Below, one piece after another: positions 1-8,818 of a DNA stretch of 64,000 nt; within the stretch, counting starts at the first letter, position 1, and each line of letters opens with the position of its first letter. Location: assembly GCF_052030545.1 (NCBI RefSeq), contig NZ_JBPDIH010000007.1, forward strand, positions 244,428 through 308,427, in the 5' to 3' direction. Origin of the DNA: CANMXU01 sp052030545. Its GTDB lineage: Bacteria; Pseudomonadota; Gammaproteobacteria; Enterobacterales; Alteromonadaceae. Both the position numbers and the translations under genes were made by a program. The notes beneath the pieces were generated by a model, which saw nothing but the letters and a program-made list of their open reading frames with translations, made no database searches and was not told the DNA's origin.

Positions 1-1414
1 TTTGCCAAGCACCATCGCCAACGATGCAAATGTGTGGTTTTGACTTTGCTGCAATCGCAGAACCAATCACCGCGCCTATAGACCACGCCATGCTGCCAAA
101 CCCCATGCCAATGCGATAATAGCCGGCATTAGATTCGGTATTTAAATAGTGGGTTGCCCATGCCCAACTATTACCCGCATCAATAAAAAAGCGCGTATCA
201 ATTGGCATATTCTTGCTTAAATAGGCCATAAGGCGTTGCGGTTTAATTGGATGTGCGTCTGATAAGCATTTGTCACCATCGATGAGTGTCGTAAAACCGC
301 CAAGCTCATTTTGTTGGCAGTTTATTTCCAGCCCTTGCCATGTTTTTTGCCAACTTAATTGAGAAATGCGATTGTTGACTCGATTCATTACCACATCTAA
401 ATGACCACAAACATGCAGTTTAGCCATAGGTGAACGACTAAAACTTTCTACCGATGAGTCAATGTGAATGAGTTTTTTGTTAAGTATTTCTTCGGGTAAA
501 CTTCCTATACCTGTTTCGGTGATGGTGGTACCAAATGCGAGAATAAGCTCGATATTGCTGTCTTTAAATATTTCTCTAGCTGATTGATGACCAGCATAGC
601 CGTATACGCCACGATACAAAGGGTGTTTTTCATTGACCCATCGCTTACTCATGGGCCCTGATACAAACGGAGCATTTAATGATTCAGCCAAATGTTCTAT
701 TGCTTGATAAGCGCGTCCACAACTATGCCCTAAATATAAGACGATGTTATCGCAGCTAATAATTTCTTCAATAAGTGCTTCGACAGCTGAAATGTCTTCT
801 AAAGAAGCATTATTCATTAAATAGTTAACGTGTACATTAGGATTTGGCTCGAGATAGGGCAGCTGTAAAATGTCTGATGGAATGCTTAAATGCACTGGCC
901 CTTTGGGTGATTGAACGGCTTCAATGAGCGCAGAAATGAGCTTACTTTCTAATTGCAGTTGATGTGAGACTAATGCGTTAAATTTAGTGAAATTTTTGTA
1001 AATGCCAACCGTATCGATAGCTGTTTCGCTTGAGTCTTGCAACGATCGTTTGCCAAACTTCGGTAAGGCAGTTTGCGCGGTAATAACCAGCATTGGTATT
1101 TTATCAACTGAAGCAGAAGCGACACCGGTTATTAGGTTAGTAGCGCCAGGCCCGGTAGTTGAACACACCACTCCGAGTTTGCCTGTTTCTCTGTAGTAGC
1201 CATCAGCCATAAAGGCGGCACCGGCTTCGTGTCGTGCAATAATAGCTTTTGGTCCGCCCGCTCTTTCTGAACGAGCCAATGCATTATAAAAAGGTTCTAT
1301 TGCGCCGCCGGGGACACCAAAAACATATTCGACGCCGAGTTGTTCTAAGTATTTAACGATTAGATCGGCATGGTCAATGATGTCGAGTTTGGAGCTTGTA
1401 GCTGAGATATTCAT
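1..1414 (-). CDS. Thiamine-diphosphate-dependent enzyme, acetolactate synthase-like (3' end cut by window edge)
   Basis: I translated this frame by hand because it runs off the window. About 471 residues are visible from an ATG preceded by an AAGG-type ribosome binding site. The N-terminal TPP-binding half has VPGGAIEPFYNAL, the catalytic Glu at about residue 63 in RHEAGAAFMADG, and STTGPGATN. A central domain follows, and the last visible residues are IVGDGAW, the start of the Mg/TPP-binding GDG motif in the C-terminal domain. The order fits the acetolactate synthase / benzoylformate decarboxylase superfamily. About 80-100 C-terminal residues are missing, so the substrate cannot be told. No small regulatory subunit gene is adjacent upstream, which argues weakly against a biosynthetic IlvB role. 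It lies 65 bp downstream of the GGDEF-EAL gene on the same strand. Confidence 0.85.
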   Translation of the reverse strand, partial: MNISATSSKLDIIDHADLIVKYLEQLGVEYVFGVPGGAIEPFYNALARSERAGGPKAIIARHEAGAAFMADGYYRETGKLGVVCSTTGPGATNLITGVASASVDKIPMLVITAQTALPKFGKRSLQDSSETAIDTVGIYKNFTKFNALVSHQLQLESKLISALIEAVQSPKGPVHLSIPSDILQLPYLEPNPNVHVNYLMNNASLEDISAVEALIEEIISCDNIVLYLGHSCGRAYQAIEHLAESLNAPFVSGPMSKRWVNEKHPLYRGVYGYAGHQSAREIFKDSNIELILAFGTTITETGIGSLPEEILNKKLIHIDSSVESFSRSPMAKLHVCGHLDVVMNRVNNRISQLSWQKTWQGLEINCQQNELGGFTTLIDGDKCLSDAHPIKPQRLMAYLSKNMPIDTRFFIDAGNSWAWATHYLNTESNAGYYRIGMGFGSMAWSIGAVIGSAIAAKSKPHICIVGDGAWQ

Positions 1415-1479
1415 GACCTTACCTTTATGGAGTTTAGTTCGGTAGACTTGCGTTATTCACTCTGTATCTCTTTAGGCAC

Positions 1480-3990
1480 TTAACTCACCGCTTTAACATC
1501 ACCGAGCATTTTATTGCTGCAAATGCTTTCAATATCAGCGGGTTTTCCTATGTGATAGCCCTGAGCAAACTGCACGCCAAGCTCCTCAAGTTTGAGCAAG
1601 GTGGCTTCATCTTCAACAAATTCGGCAATTGTACTTTTGCCGAGCGAGCGAGCGGTATCATGTATTGCTTTTACTAAGGCTGCATCGATAGGATCTTTAG
1701 TCATATCTTTAACAAAAGAGCCGTCTATTTTTACGCTACCGGCAGGAATTTGCTTGAGGTAAGCAAAAGTACTAAAACCGGTACCAAAATCATCGATTGA
1801 AAAGTGACAGCCTAACTCGTTGAGGTGCTTAACCATGCGCTGCGTACCTGTGATATTTGACAAGCTAGCACTTTCCGTTAATTCAAAAATGATGTTTTCA
1901 GGGTTCACTTGATACTTTTCAATTTTCTCTTTAATAAACGCATAGAGACGATCATCATTAAAGGCTTGAGCGGAAAGGTTAATCGCAAGTTTTTCTAGGC
2001 AAGGATTTTGGCTCATTAATAGTAACGATTTACCGATAACGTGGCGGTCTAATAGATTCATATCTTCCGCCTTTTCTAACGAAGGTATGAAGTCATTTGG
2101 GTAGACAAGGCGTCCGTCAACCATCAGCCGGACTAGAGTTTCATAACATACCGTTTGTCGGGTTTTTATATCGATAATTGGCTGAAAGTGCAGCACGATA
2201 TTATCTTCAAACAAGGCGTTTTGTAATTTTTGAACCCATTGAAAACGTTGCTTAAGTTCGTCTGTTACCTTGTCGTCTTTACTGTAAACATGGACGCGGT
2301 TTCTGCCTTGTTCTTTTGCCGCAAACATAGCGATATCTGCTTGTTGTAGGTAAACATCGCTACTTAATGCTTTGCCGTCTATGGCGGAAATACCTAAACT
2401 GCAACTGACTTTATAGACTTGTTGGGAAAACTGAAAACTGGTGTCGGAGATCACTTGGCAAATTCGGTTGGCAATGGTTAGTGCTTCGTCGCCTGAGGTA
2501 TCGGTTAAAATAATGGCAAATTCATCACCGCCAATACGACTAAGAATATCTTGCTCTCGGGTATGTTCAGTCAACAAGCGGGCGATTTCTTTTAAAACAA
2601 AGTCGCCTTGATGGTGCCCTTGAGAGTCGTTAATGATTTTAAAGTGATCGAGGTCGATAAACAACAAACTATGTAATTGACCGGTGCGTATTGATGACGA
2701 TGAGATGTTTTGTAATTCATTGTCAAAAAAGTATCGGTTATGAATACCCGTTAACGTATCGTGCAAGGCGACATGTTTTAGCCGTTGTTCAGCTTTCTTG
2801 CGGGTACTAATGTCGTCTATGGTTCCTGTAATGCCAACGGTTTTTTGTTCGTTATCATAAATGGCTGATAAGTTTATTTCACACCATAAAAAGTCGTTGT
2901 TTTTTTGCGCCAGTTGAAACTCTAAGCTTTCGTGGTTACTTTTACCCGAAGCCAACGCGTTAATCGCTTTTGCGATATTTTCATGCTGGAGGTTGTTACC
3001 TTGAAAGGTAAAATCAGTGAAGTATTTGCCTATGCTTTCTGCAATTAAATAGCCGCTGTATTTATGCCACGAATTGTTTAAAAAGGCGATGCGACCATTG
3101 GGATTTATTTCAATAACAACATTGGTTAGGGTATCTAAGATGCGATTATGGGTTTGCGCTAAGGTATTGTATTTTTCTTGTTGGTTAATTAATTCCAGAG
3201 TTTTGGCGTTGAATTGTTCATTAGCGACCAGAAAGTCTTCACGTTTGGCGGCAATTTCACATATTTTTCTGAGTTGCTCAGCTTTAAAGGGTTTTTGAAT
3301 GTAGTCTGCAGCCCCTTTAACTAACATGAGCTCAGCAAGGTCGACTGTGCCGTGAGCGGTCATGATGACGACGACTTGGTGAGGGTTAAGTGCCATTAAC
3401 TCATCAAGCACTTCACCGCCCGACATACCCGGCATCATAATATCGAGCAAAACAATGTCGTAGTGTTTTTCTTTAAACGCTTTTAAGCCGGCATAGCCAT
3501 CTTGTGCAATATCAACAGTAAAGTTATTTTTAAGGATGCGCTTAATTAACAGTGCGGTGTCTTCGGTGTCTTCAATGACGAGAATATTGTGAGGGTCGTT
3601 TAAGTTACCTTGAAAATTAACCACTTGCTCAATAACATTGTTAATGTGTTGTATCTCTTGGAAAGAGATAACTTGGTCAATGTCGAACATTTTAGCTGTG
3701 GTTTGAGCAATGCGTTCACTGTAACTTTCGGTGAGTAAGATAATTGGCAGATCTTGATTTGCTGGTAAAACGCCAGATCGTATAAGTCTTGATAGTCGCC
3801 AACCATCAACGTCACCAATGTCAACTTCAGTGATCACTAAGTCAACATGCTGAGTTTTTAAAACGGCAACCGCTTCAATGCTATTATTAGCGGCAACTAC
3901 TGTATGCGTTGATAAGTTAAGTAACGCAGTAATTTCAGCACTGACACTGGTGTTTTGTATAATTAATAATACTTTCAATGTGAGGTCCAT
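1480..3990 (-). CDS. REC-REC-PAS-GGDEF-EAL cyclic-di-GMP turnover protein
   Basis: Soluble 836-residue protein that should make and/or degrade c-di-GMP in the cytoplasm. Receiver 1 (about 4-125) is degenerate: it lacks the acidic pair and has Glu55 where the phosphoacceptor Asp should be. Receiver 2 (about 134-250) is intact, with Asp141, Asp183 in LLDIMMP, Thr211 and Lys233 (QKPF). A PAS domain spans about 280-400. The GGDEF domain keeps GGDEF at 487-491 and an RxxD inhibitory site (REQD, 478-481). The EAL domain reads YETLVR at 616-621 instead of EAL/EVL but keeps the metal-binding Glu, plus ELTES, DDFGTG and the VKIDG Lys. Both catalytic domains therefore look potentially active. No histidine kinase is adjacent, so the phosphodonor is unknown. 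Confidence 0.93.
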   Translation of the reverse strand: MDLTLKVLLIIQNTSVSAEITALLNLSTHTVVAANNSIEAVAVLKTQHVDLVITEVDIGDVDGWRLSRLIRSGVLPANQDLPIILLTESYSERIAQTTAKMFDIDQVISFQEIQHINNVIEQVVNFQGNLNDPHNILVIEDTEDTALLIKRILKNNFTVDIAQDGYAGLKAFKEKHYDIVLLDIMMPGMSGGEVLDELMALNPHQVVVIMTAHGTVDLAELMLVKGAADYIQKPFKAEQLRKICEIAAKREDFLVANEQFNAKTLELINQQEKYNTLAQTHNRILDTLTNVVIEINPNGRIAFLNNSWHKYSGYLIAESIGKYFTDFTFQGNNLQHENIAKAINALASGKSNHESLEFQLAQKNNDFLWCEINLSAIYDNEQKTVGITGTIDDISTRKKAEQRLKHVALHDTLTGIHNRYFFDNELQNISSSSIRTGQLHSLLFIDLDHFKIINDSQGHHQGDFVLKEIARLLTEHTREQDILSRIGGDEFAIILTDTSGDEALTIANRICQVISDTSFQFSQQVYKVSCSLGISAIDGKALSSDVYLQQADIAMFAAKEQGRNRVHVYSKDDKVTDELKQRFQWVQKLQNALFEDNIVLHFQPIIDIKTRQTVCYETLVRLMVDGRLVYPNDFIPSLEKAEDMNLLDRHVIGKSLLLMSQNPCLEKLAINLSAQAFNDDRLYAFIKEKIEKYQVNPENIIFELTESASLSNITGTQRMVKHLNELGCHFSIDDFGTGFSTFAYLKQIPAGSVKIDGSFVKDMTKDPIDAALVKAIHDTARSLGKSTIAEFVEDEATLLKLEELGVQFAQGYHIGKPADIESICSNKMLGDVKAVS

Positions 3991-4210
3991 CCAAGAGCCA
4001 TTGAATACAGCTTTCGGTCTAAGCCGAATTTCCTACTAGCCGATAATATCACCTAGTTGTAGATAAATGTACACCTTTTATTTAATAAAAATCCATTGAT
4101 AAATGCAGTTAAAAACAAAGCAAAATCATGTGCTTTGCGCAATATACTATGATGACTATTTTTTATGAGCCATTACTTAAAGGCAATATGATACTTGCTC
4201 TGTTTAACGT

Positions 4211-5497
4211 TTAGTGCAGAGCGTTTGGTTGTGTTGTTTCAATGCGGTTGCGGCCTTTGTTCTTGGCAATATACATTGCCTTATCGGCATCATTGATTAG
4301 CTGTTCAAAGTTTTTGTGCTTTTTGGTATGACTGGTAATTCCGATACTGACGGTGATGAAAACATCTTCGTTTTCTACGCGTAGTGGGGAGTTTGCTAAC
4401 GATTTTTGAATGCGCTTGCCAATATCGAACGCGTCATTTGTATTGCAGTTGGGCAGCAGTAAAAAAAATTCTTCGCCGCCATAGCGTGCGATAAAGTCAA
4501 TATCTCGAATCTCCGCCGCACAAATTTTGCATAGGTGGATAAGTAATTGATCGCCGATTAAATGACCATATTTATCATTAACTTCCTTAAAGAAATCACA
4601 GTCGAGTAAAACGGCGGTAAGATCTGTGTTTTGCCTTGTTGCTCGAGAAAACTCAATATTGCCGCGTTGGAATAATGCTCTGCGATTGGCAACATTGGTT
4701 AATGCATCTGTGTTTGACAGCTCTGTTAAATCATGGGTGCGCTCGTCTACTGCTTTTTGCAATGCATCTAAGGTAATCGTATTTTCGCTAAGCTCTTTAT
4801 TCATGCTATTGAACTTGTTGACGATCATCCTTGTTTCAGGAAAATCATAAGAAAGCTTAACATCTTGAAAGTTGCCGCTATGGTTTTTTTCAATTGCTTG
4901 TTGCAGCTCCATCAGTGAAACAGTGAATATATTGGCGATACGAAATAAGCCAAATAATAAAATACTGGCTGCAACGGTTAATAAAATAATGCTTAAAAAT
5001 ATCGCTTTTTTAATGGTAGAGACAATGTCTAATTGCGCAATTAACGACAATTGTTTGCTATCCGCTTTAATTGACTCTATTTGTGTTACCAGTTTACTGA
5101 GCAGATGTTCACTAATATCTTTGGTGAGTAACTCGCCTTGTAGGTGATTGTAGAGAATTTTAATGCTGTTATTTTGGCTATCAATACTGTTTTGCAAGGT
5201 TTTTTGTGCAGGCGTTAAAGGTGGTGGCGTAGCAAGTAAACGACTTAATTGGCTATGGTGATCTAACCAGGTGTTTTTTTTACCTTGCGAATAGGAAAAT
5301 TGGTCGATAATGACAGCTTGCGCGATATGGTCGGTATGAGTGCTTATTTGTCTGGCGTAATTGTCGCGCTCTAACGCGGTATTAATGGTATCCCAAGAAA
5401 AAAGCACATGGCTTATCACCCAAACAAAAATAATTCCTGCAAAAATACTAAAACATAGAATACGTTGTTTTAATCCAAGTTTTATCATAACGCTCAT
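4211..5497 (-). CDS. Membrane-anchored diguanylate cyclase (GGEEF) with periplasmic helical sensor
   Basis: 428-residue protein. A first transmembrane helix (about 12-34), a periplasmic helical segment of about 125 residues, a second helix (about 163-190), a HAMP-like linker and coiled coil lead into a C-terminal cyclase domain with GGEEF at 340-344 and an RDID inhibitory site at 331-334. No EAL domain is present, so the predicted output is c-di-GMP synthesis. The periplasmic part resembles a four-helix-bundle ligand sensor in size only; I recognise no specific family. The gene starts 22 bp after the stop of a periplasmic-binding-protein gene on the same strand, so the two are probably cotranscribed and may work as receptor and output. 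Confidence 0.9.
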   Translation of the reverse strand: MSVMIKLGLKQRILCFSIFAGIIFVWVISHVLFSWDTINTALERDNYARQISTHTDHIAQAVIIDQFSYSQGKKNTWLDHHSQLSRLLATPPPLTPAQKTLQNSIDSQNNSIKILYNHLQGELLTKDISEHLLSKLVTQIESIKADSKQLSLIAQLDIVSTIKKAIFLSIILLTVAASILLFGLFRIANIFTVSLMELQQAIEKNHSGNFQDVKLSYDFPETRMIVNKFNSMNKELSENTITLDALQKAVDERTHDLTELSNTDALTNVANRRALFQRGNIEFSRATRQNTDLTAVLLDCDFFKEVNDKYGHLIGDQLLIHLCKICAAEIRDIDFIARYGGEEFFLLLPNCNTNDAFDIGKRIQKSLANSPLRVENEDVFITVSIGITSHTKKHKNFEQLINDADKAMYIAKNKGRNRIETTQPNALH

Positions 5498-5519
5498 TTC
5501 GCTTTTTGGTGGCTATCAA

Positions 5520-6521
5520 TTAAGGGCGTATATTGACCGCCATCGGGTTAATTTGCATAAGTGCTCGACTATCAATGAAATTATTAGCATCGGTTGACTG
5601 TGTTTGCTTGGTCATTTTATATTTTATTGCCCAATTGGCTTGCGATTCAATATTTAACAACAATGACCGATTTAGATTGAGTTTAAAAATATAATCAGGC
5701 CATGTCCAACTGATAAACTCGGGTGATAGTTGCAGTTTCTTTTGAATAATTTGCTGCGCATGTTTAGGCTTGGAAGCGATATAATCTATCGCTAAGCTTA
5801 AGCCATCTAATAGACATTTCGCCTGGTCGATTTGCTCATTGGTATAGAGCTCTTTCGAGATTAAATTAAAGGTTAACGTATAAATGTTTTTAGTTTTATG
5901 TAACTGAGCCTGATCACCTAATTGCTGAATGCTTTTAAATGCAAAGGGTTCCCAGGGCACTATTGCGTCTACTTCATTATTTTGAAATGCGCCGAGTAGT
6001 TGATTTGGTGAATAATAAATTAACTGAATATCATCAAATGATAGCCCAGCCAACGCTAAGTAAATACTGAGGTAATATTCACTGGCGCTGCTTCGAATAA
6101 CACCAATACGTTTATTGACTAAATCCTTGCCAGAACCAATATTGTCGTTTGCTCGGGTGATCAGTTTTACATCATTATCCGATTGCACAAAGGTTGCATG
6201 GGTGACAAATTTAAGATCGTTCAAACTTTGAAAGGCGAGCACGGTATCTGAACTGGTGGCAAAGTCTACGTTGCCGTCAATGACTTCCTCAAAGGCTTTA
6301 TTGCCGCCATAAACATCAACGATATTCACAGAAACGCAGGTTTGTGCAAAAAAGTCTTGCTCTTGGGCAATATAAAAAGGGGCTGACAGGGGCGTTCTGG
6401 ACACAGCAACTGAGACTTCTGTTACCTTTTTTTCGGTAAGAGTTTCATAGCTAATAAAAATAACTACGGTAAAAATGATGGTTAACATGAGTGCTAAATT
6501 AATAAACCAATTTTTTTTCAA
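5520..6521 (-). CDS. NMT1/SsuA-like periplasmic substrate-binding protein, membrane-anchored
   Basis: 333-residue protein with a short positive N-terminus and one hydrophobic segment (about 6-25) with no clear signal-peptidase or lipoprotein site, suggesting an anchored periplasmic protein. The body resembles the nitrate/sulfonate/taurine or THI5-type binding proteins: AVSRTPLSAPFYIAQEQDFF near the start, DFATSSDTV, KRIGVIRSSASEYYL, and VDAIVPWEPFAF. There is no ABC permease or ATPase gene next to it; the next gene downstream is a diguanylate cyclase 22 bp away. The start codon is TTG with AAGGA about 11 nt upstream; no better in-frame ATG exists near it. Function is inferred to be ligand sensing rather than uptake. 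Confidence 0.82.
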   Translation of the reverse strand: MKKNWFINLALMLTIIFTVVIFISYETLTEKKVTEVSVAVSRTPLSAPFYIAQEQDFFAQTCVSVNIVDVYGGNKAFEEVIDGNVDFATSSDTVLAFQSLNDLKFVTHATFVQSDNDVKLITRANDNIGSGKDLVNKRIGVIRSSASEYYLSIYLALAGLSFDDIQLIYYSPNQLLGAFQNNEVDAIVPWEPFAFKSIQQLGDQAQLHKTKNIYTLTFNLISKELYTNEQIDQAKCLLDGLSLAIDYIASKPKHAQQIIQKKLQLSPEFISWTWPDYIFKLNLNRSLLLNIESQANWAIKYKMTKQTQSTDANNFIDSRALMQINPMAVNIRP

Positions 6522-6782
6522 CGCTTGTGCATCCTTTCATGAGTTGACGTTAGCTTGAGGCTAATAATAAGCCCGCATATTACAATATAGTCGGATATTC
6601 AAAATTCACTAAGGTAAATGCTATTAACTGATGATTTTTTAAGTTAATTAAGAGGTCAATGTGGTTGTGTAATTCATCGTTGTAGATTGGCAAGCTGGCA
6701 AGGAAGTTATATTTTTTATTGATGGCTTTAGTTACACTGACAATATTCGCGAAACACTTTTCTTTTAAATAAATTTTCTAAG

Positions 6783-7781
6783 ATGATTTTAAAACTGATG
6801 TCGTTTTTTAAAGTGCACATACACGGTATCGCTTTATGCGTATTGGTTGCGGCGATTGCTAAGGTATTAGCATCAACGTATCAAGCACCTGTTATGCTAC
6901 TGGCACTGCTGCTTGGCTTGGCATTGCATTTTTTATTTCACTCGCCAAAGCTACAATCGGGTATTGCATTTTGTTCAACCGCGCTGCTGAGAATGGCAGT
7001 GGCTTTAGTGGGAGTGCGAATAGCCTTTGCTGATGTCATGTCTTTAGGCTTTGAAGCACCATTGTTGATTATTGCATCTATGATAGTTTCTATGGGCTTT
7101 GCGGTTGTGCTTGCTCGATTATTGTCATTACCGACCTCGTTTGGTGTGTTATCGGGTGGCGCAGTGGCAATATGTGGCGTATCTGCGGCAGCGGCTATAT
7201 CAACGGTATTGCCTAAAAACGCGCAGTTTGAAAAGTTTTTTGCATTAACCGTTGTCAGTATTACCGCGCTCGGCACGATGGCGATGATTTTTTACCCGAT
7301 TGTGGTAACTACGCTAGGTTTATCAGATCAACTTGCAGGCGTATTTCTTGGCGGCGCTATTCACGATGTTGCCCAAGTTGCAGGTGCCGGTTATTCGGTT
7401 TCAGAAACCACTGGCGATATTGCGATGTATATTAAGCTAATGCGTGTTGCTTTATTATTGCCGATTGTGATGATCATTTTTTGGCTATTCAAAGGGCAAG
7501 GACAAAGTAGCAAGAAAGGCGTTAGCAGCTTTATACCAAGCTTTTTAGTGGTGTTTTTTGTCTTGGCGTTAGTGAATAATTTAGGACTGTTACCAACCGC
7601 TTTGGTTGATGTGATTAAAATATTATCTCAATGGTTTCTTGTCATTGCTATGGTCGCAATAGGTATTAAAACCTCGTTAGCTCAAGTGCTGTCGGTTGGC
7701 TGGAAACCGATATTTTTACTGACCTGCGAAACGCTATTTTTTGCGGTGTTGATCATCTTGGGCGTTTTGTATTGCTTATAG
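6783..7781 (+). CDS. YeiH/UPF0324 family putative sulfate exporter, membrane protein
   Basis: 332-residue polytopic inner-membrane protein with about nine or ten hydrophobic helices. The family signature GGAVAICGVSAAAAIS is at about 125-140, followed by the conserved GGAIHDVAQVAGAG segment. This is typical of the YeiH / Cons_hypoth698 family, annotated as putative sulfate exporters on limited evidence. The usual divergent LysR regulator is not present beside it. It converges on cobO, with a shared bidirectional terminator between. A second in-frame ATG five codons in (6798) is possible; neither start has a strong ribosome binding site. Confidence 0.88.
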   Translation: MILKLMSFFKVHIHGIALCVLVAAIAKVLASTYQAPVMLLALLLGLALHFLFHSPKLQSGIAFCSTALLRMAVALVGVRIAFADVMSLGFEAPLLIIASMIVSMGFAVVLARLLSLPTSFGVLSGGAVAICGVSAAAAISTVLPKNAQFEKFFALTVVSITALGTMAMIFYPIVVTTLGLSDQLAGVFLGGAIHDVAQVAGAGYSVSETTGDIAMYIKLMRVALLLPIVMIIFWLFKGQGQSSKKGVSSFIPSFLVVFFVLALVNNLGLLPTALVDVIKILSQWFLVIAMVAIGIKTSLAQVLSVGWKPIFLLTCETLFFAVLIILGVLYCL

Positions 7782-7803
7782 ACAAGACAATCATAGTTTC
7801 AGA

Positions 7804-7842
7804 AAAAGTCGAACCTTAAGGTGTGTAACGTTCGACTTTTCA
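7804..7842. terminator. Bidirectional rho-independent terminator between yeiH-like gene and cobO
   Basis: Inverted repeat AAAAGTCGAAC / GTTCGACTTTT with a 15-nt loop, A-rich on the left and T-rich on the right, sitting between two convergent genes. It can serve both. Confidence 0.75.
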
Positions 7843-7847
7843 GTTAG

Positions 7848-8459
7848 TTACCAATCAATGCCTTTTTGCGCTTTAATGCCAGCATTAAAGGCGTGGCGCG
7901 TTGGTTGAACTTCGCTGATGGTGTCGGCAATATCAAGTAATGAACGATGACAAGCACGCCCCGTTACAACCACATGCTGGTTAACTGGGCGATTAGTTAT
8001 TGCGTCTAGCACGTCGTCTAAATCTAGATATTTGTACGACAACATGTAAGTCAGTTCATCTAATAAAACCAGATCAATGCTATCGTCGGCTAACATTTTC
8101 TTAGCTTCAGCCCAAACCGCGGTTGCAGCAGCAATATCTTTACTTTTATCTTGGGTATTCCAAGTAAAGCCGGTATTCATTACGTGAAAAGTTACGCCAT
8201 TTTTTTCTAATAAGTTACGTTCGCCGCTATCCCACTGGCCTTTAATAAATTGCGCAACGCCAGCGGTTAAACCGTGGCCAACCGCACGAGTTACTGTACC
8301 AAAACCCGACGTTGACTTGCCTTTACCGTTACCAGTAATAACAATAAGTATGCCGCGTTCTTCGGTTGCTGAGTCAACTTTTGCATCAATTTTGTCTTTG
8401 AGCTTTTGCATGCGTTGTTGGTGCTTTTCTTCACTAGAAAGAGATTTTTTGTCTGTCAT
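7848..8459 (-). CDS. cobO: Cob(I)alamin adenosyltransferase, CobO/BtuR type
   Basis: 203-residue cytoplasmic enzyme that moves the adenosyl group of ATP onto cobalt(I) corrinoids, giving adenosylcobalamin. The N-terminal P-loop GNGKGKST (43-50) is the inverted-type Walker A of the CobA/CobO/BtuR family; QFIKGQW and the VLLDELTYML segment are also typical. The length fits the family. A cobalamin riboswitch occupies the leader (8530-8725), and a small hairpin at 8468-8483 contains the AAGG ribosome binding site, so translation should be shut off when B12 is plentiful. No de novo cobalamin genes are nearby, which suggests salvage of imported corrinoids. Confidence 0.95.
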   Translation of the reverse strand: MTDKKSLSSEEKHQQRMQKLKDKIDAKVDSATEERGILIVITGNGKGKSTSGFGTVTRAVGHGLTAGVAQFIKGQWDSGERNLLEKNGVTFHVMNTGFTWNTQDKSKDIAAATAVWAEAKKMLADDSIDLVLLDELTYMLSYKYLDLDDVLDAITNRPVNQHVVVTGRACHRSLLDIADTISEVQPTRHAFNAGIKAQKGIDW

Positions 8460-8467
8460 AAGAGGAG

Positions 8468-8483
8468 CCTTAATATTTTAAGG
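8468..8483 (-). promoter_or_regulatory. Ribosome-binding-site sequestering hairpin of the cobO riboswitch
   Basis: Perfect palindrome CCTTAA-AATA-TTAAGG on the minus strand. Its 3' arm contains the AAGG that lies 8-9 nt before the cobO ATG. This is the expected expression platform for a riboswitch acting on translation initiation. Confidence 0.6.
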
Positions 8484-8529
8484 ATACCAATGTAGGAGCG
8501 AAAGTAGTGCGCTGGACCATTTTGATTCA

Positions 8530-8725
8530 GACACTCTTCGTGTTTTCCCGCACGAATATCTATTTAATCTAATTGTTTTTTAGCTTAGTCATTTAGCTTA
8601 GCTTTTGGCGGCAGGTACTCTGGCTTTACAGTTGCGGGAACAGCAATGGACTTTCACCATTTTCCCCTGCGAGTCAATCACCGAATTCTTTAACGGCAAT
8701 TAAACTGCACCAGTTTACCTTGTCG
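8530..8725 (-). ncRNA. Cobalamin (adenosylcobalamin) riboswitch upstream of cobO
   Basis: On the minus strand the region carries the conserved core in order: GGTG near 8711, CGGTGA, AGGGGAAAATGGTGAAAGTC, then CATTGCTGTTCCCGCAACTG, and the B12 box GCCAGAGTACCTGCC at about 8611-8625, followed by a GCGGGAAAA hairpin near 8540-8555. This order matches the cobalamin riboswitch class. The outer limits are approximate because the closing P1 stem is weak by eye. It sits in the 5' leader of cobO, a known type of target. Confidence 0.9.
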
Positions 8726-8761
8726 TTAATAGCAGCGCAAAACAATAAAAATTGTTTGATA

Positions 8762-8785
8762 AAAAAGGGCCTGTTGGCCCTTTTT
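8762..8785 (-). terminator. Rho-independent terminator of the M13 peptidase gene
   Basis: Perfect inverted repeat AAAAAGGGCC / GGCCCTTTTT with a 4-nt loop, 34 nt past the stop of the M13 peptidase gene; read on the minus strand it ends in a T run. It also separates that gene from the cobO riboswitch. Confidence 0.85.
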
Positions 8786-8818
8786 ACATTGCGATTAACG
8801 ATAAAACCTAGTGCTTAA

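Noticed and set aside
1002..1196. 64-residue plus-strand frame at the window start
   Set aside because: Antisense to the thiamine-diphosphate enzyme, whose motifs are unambiguous.
6938..7276. 112-residue minus-strand frame inside the yeiH-like gene
   Set aside because: Antisense shadow of a well-supported membrane protein gene.
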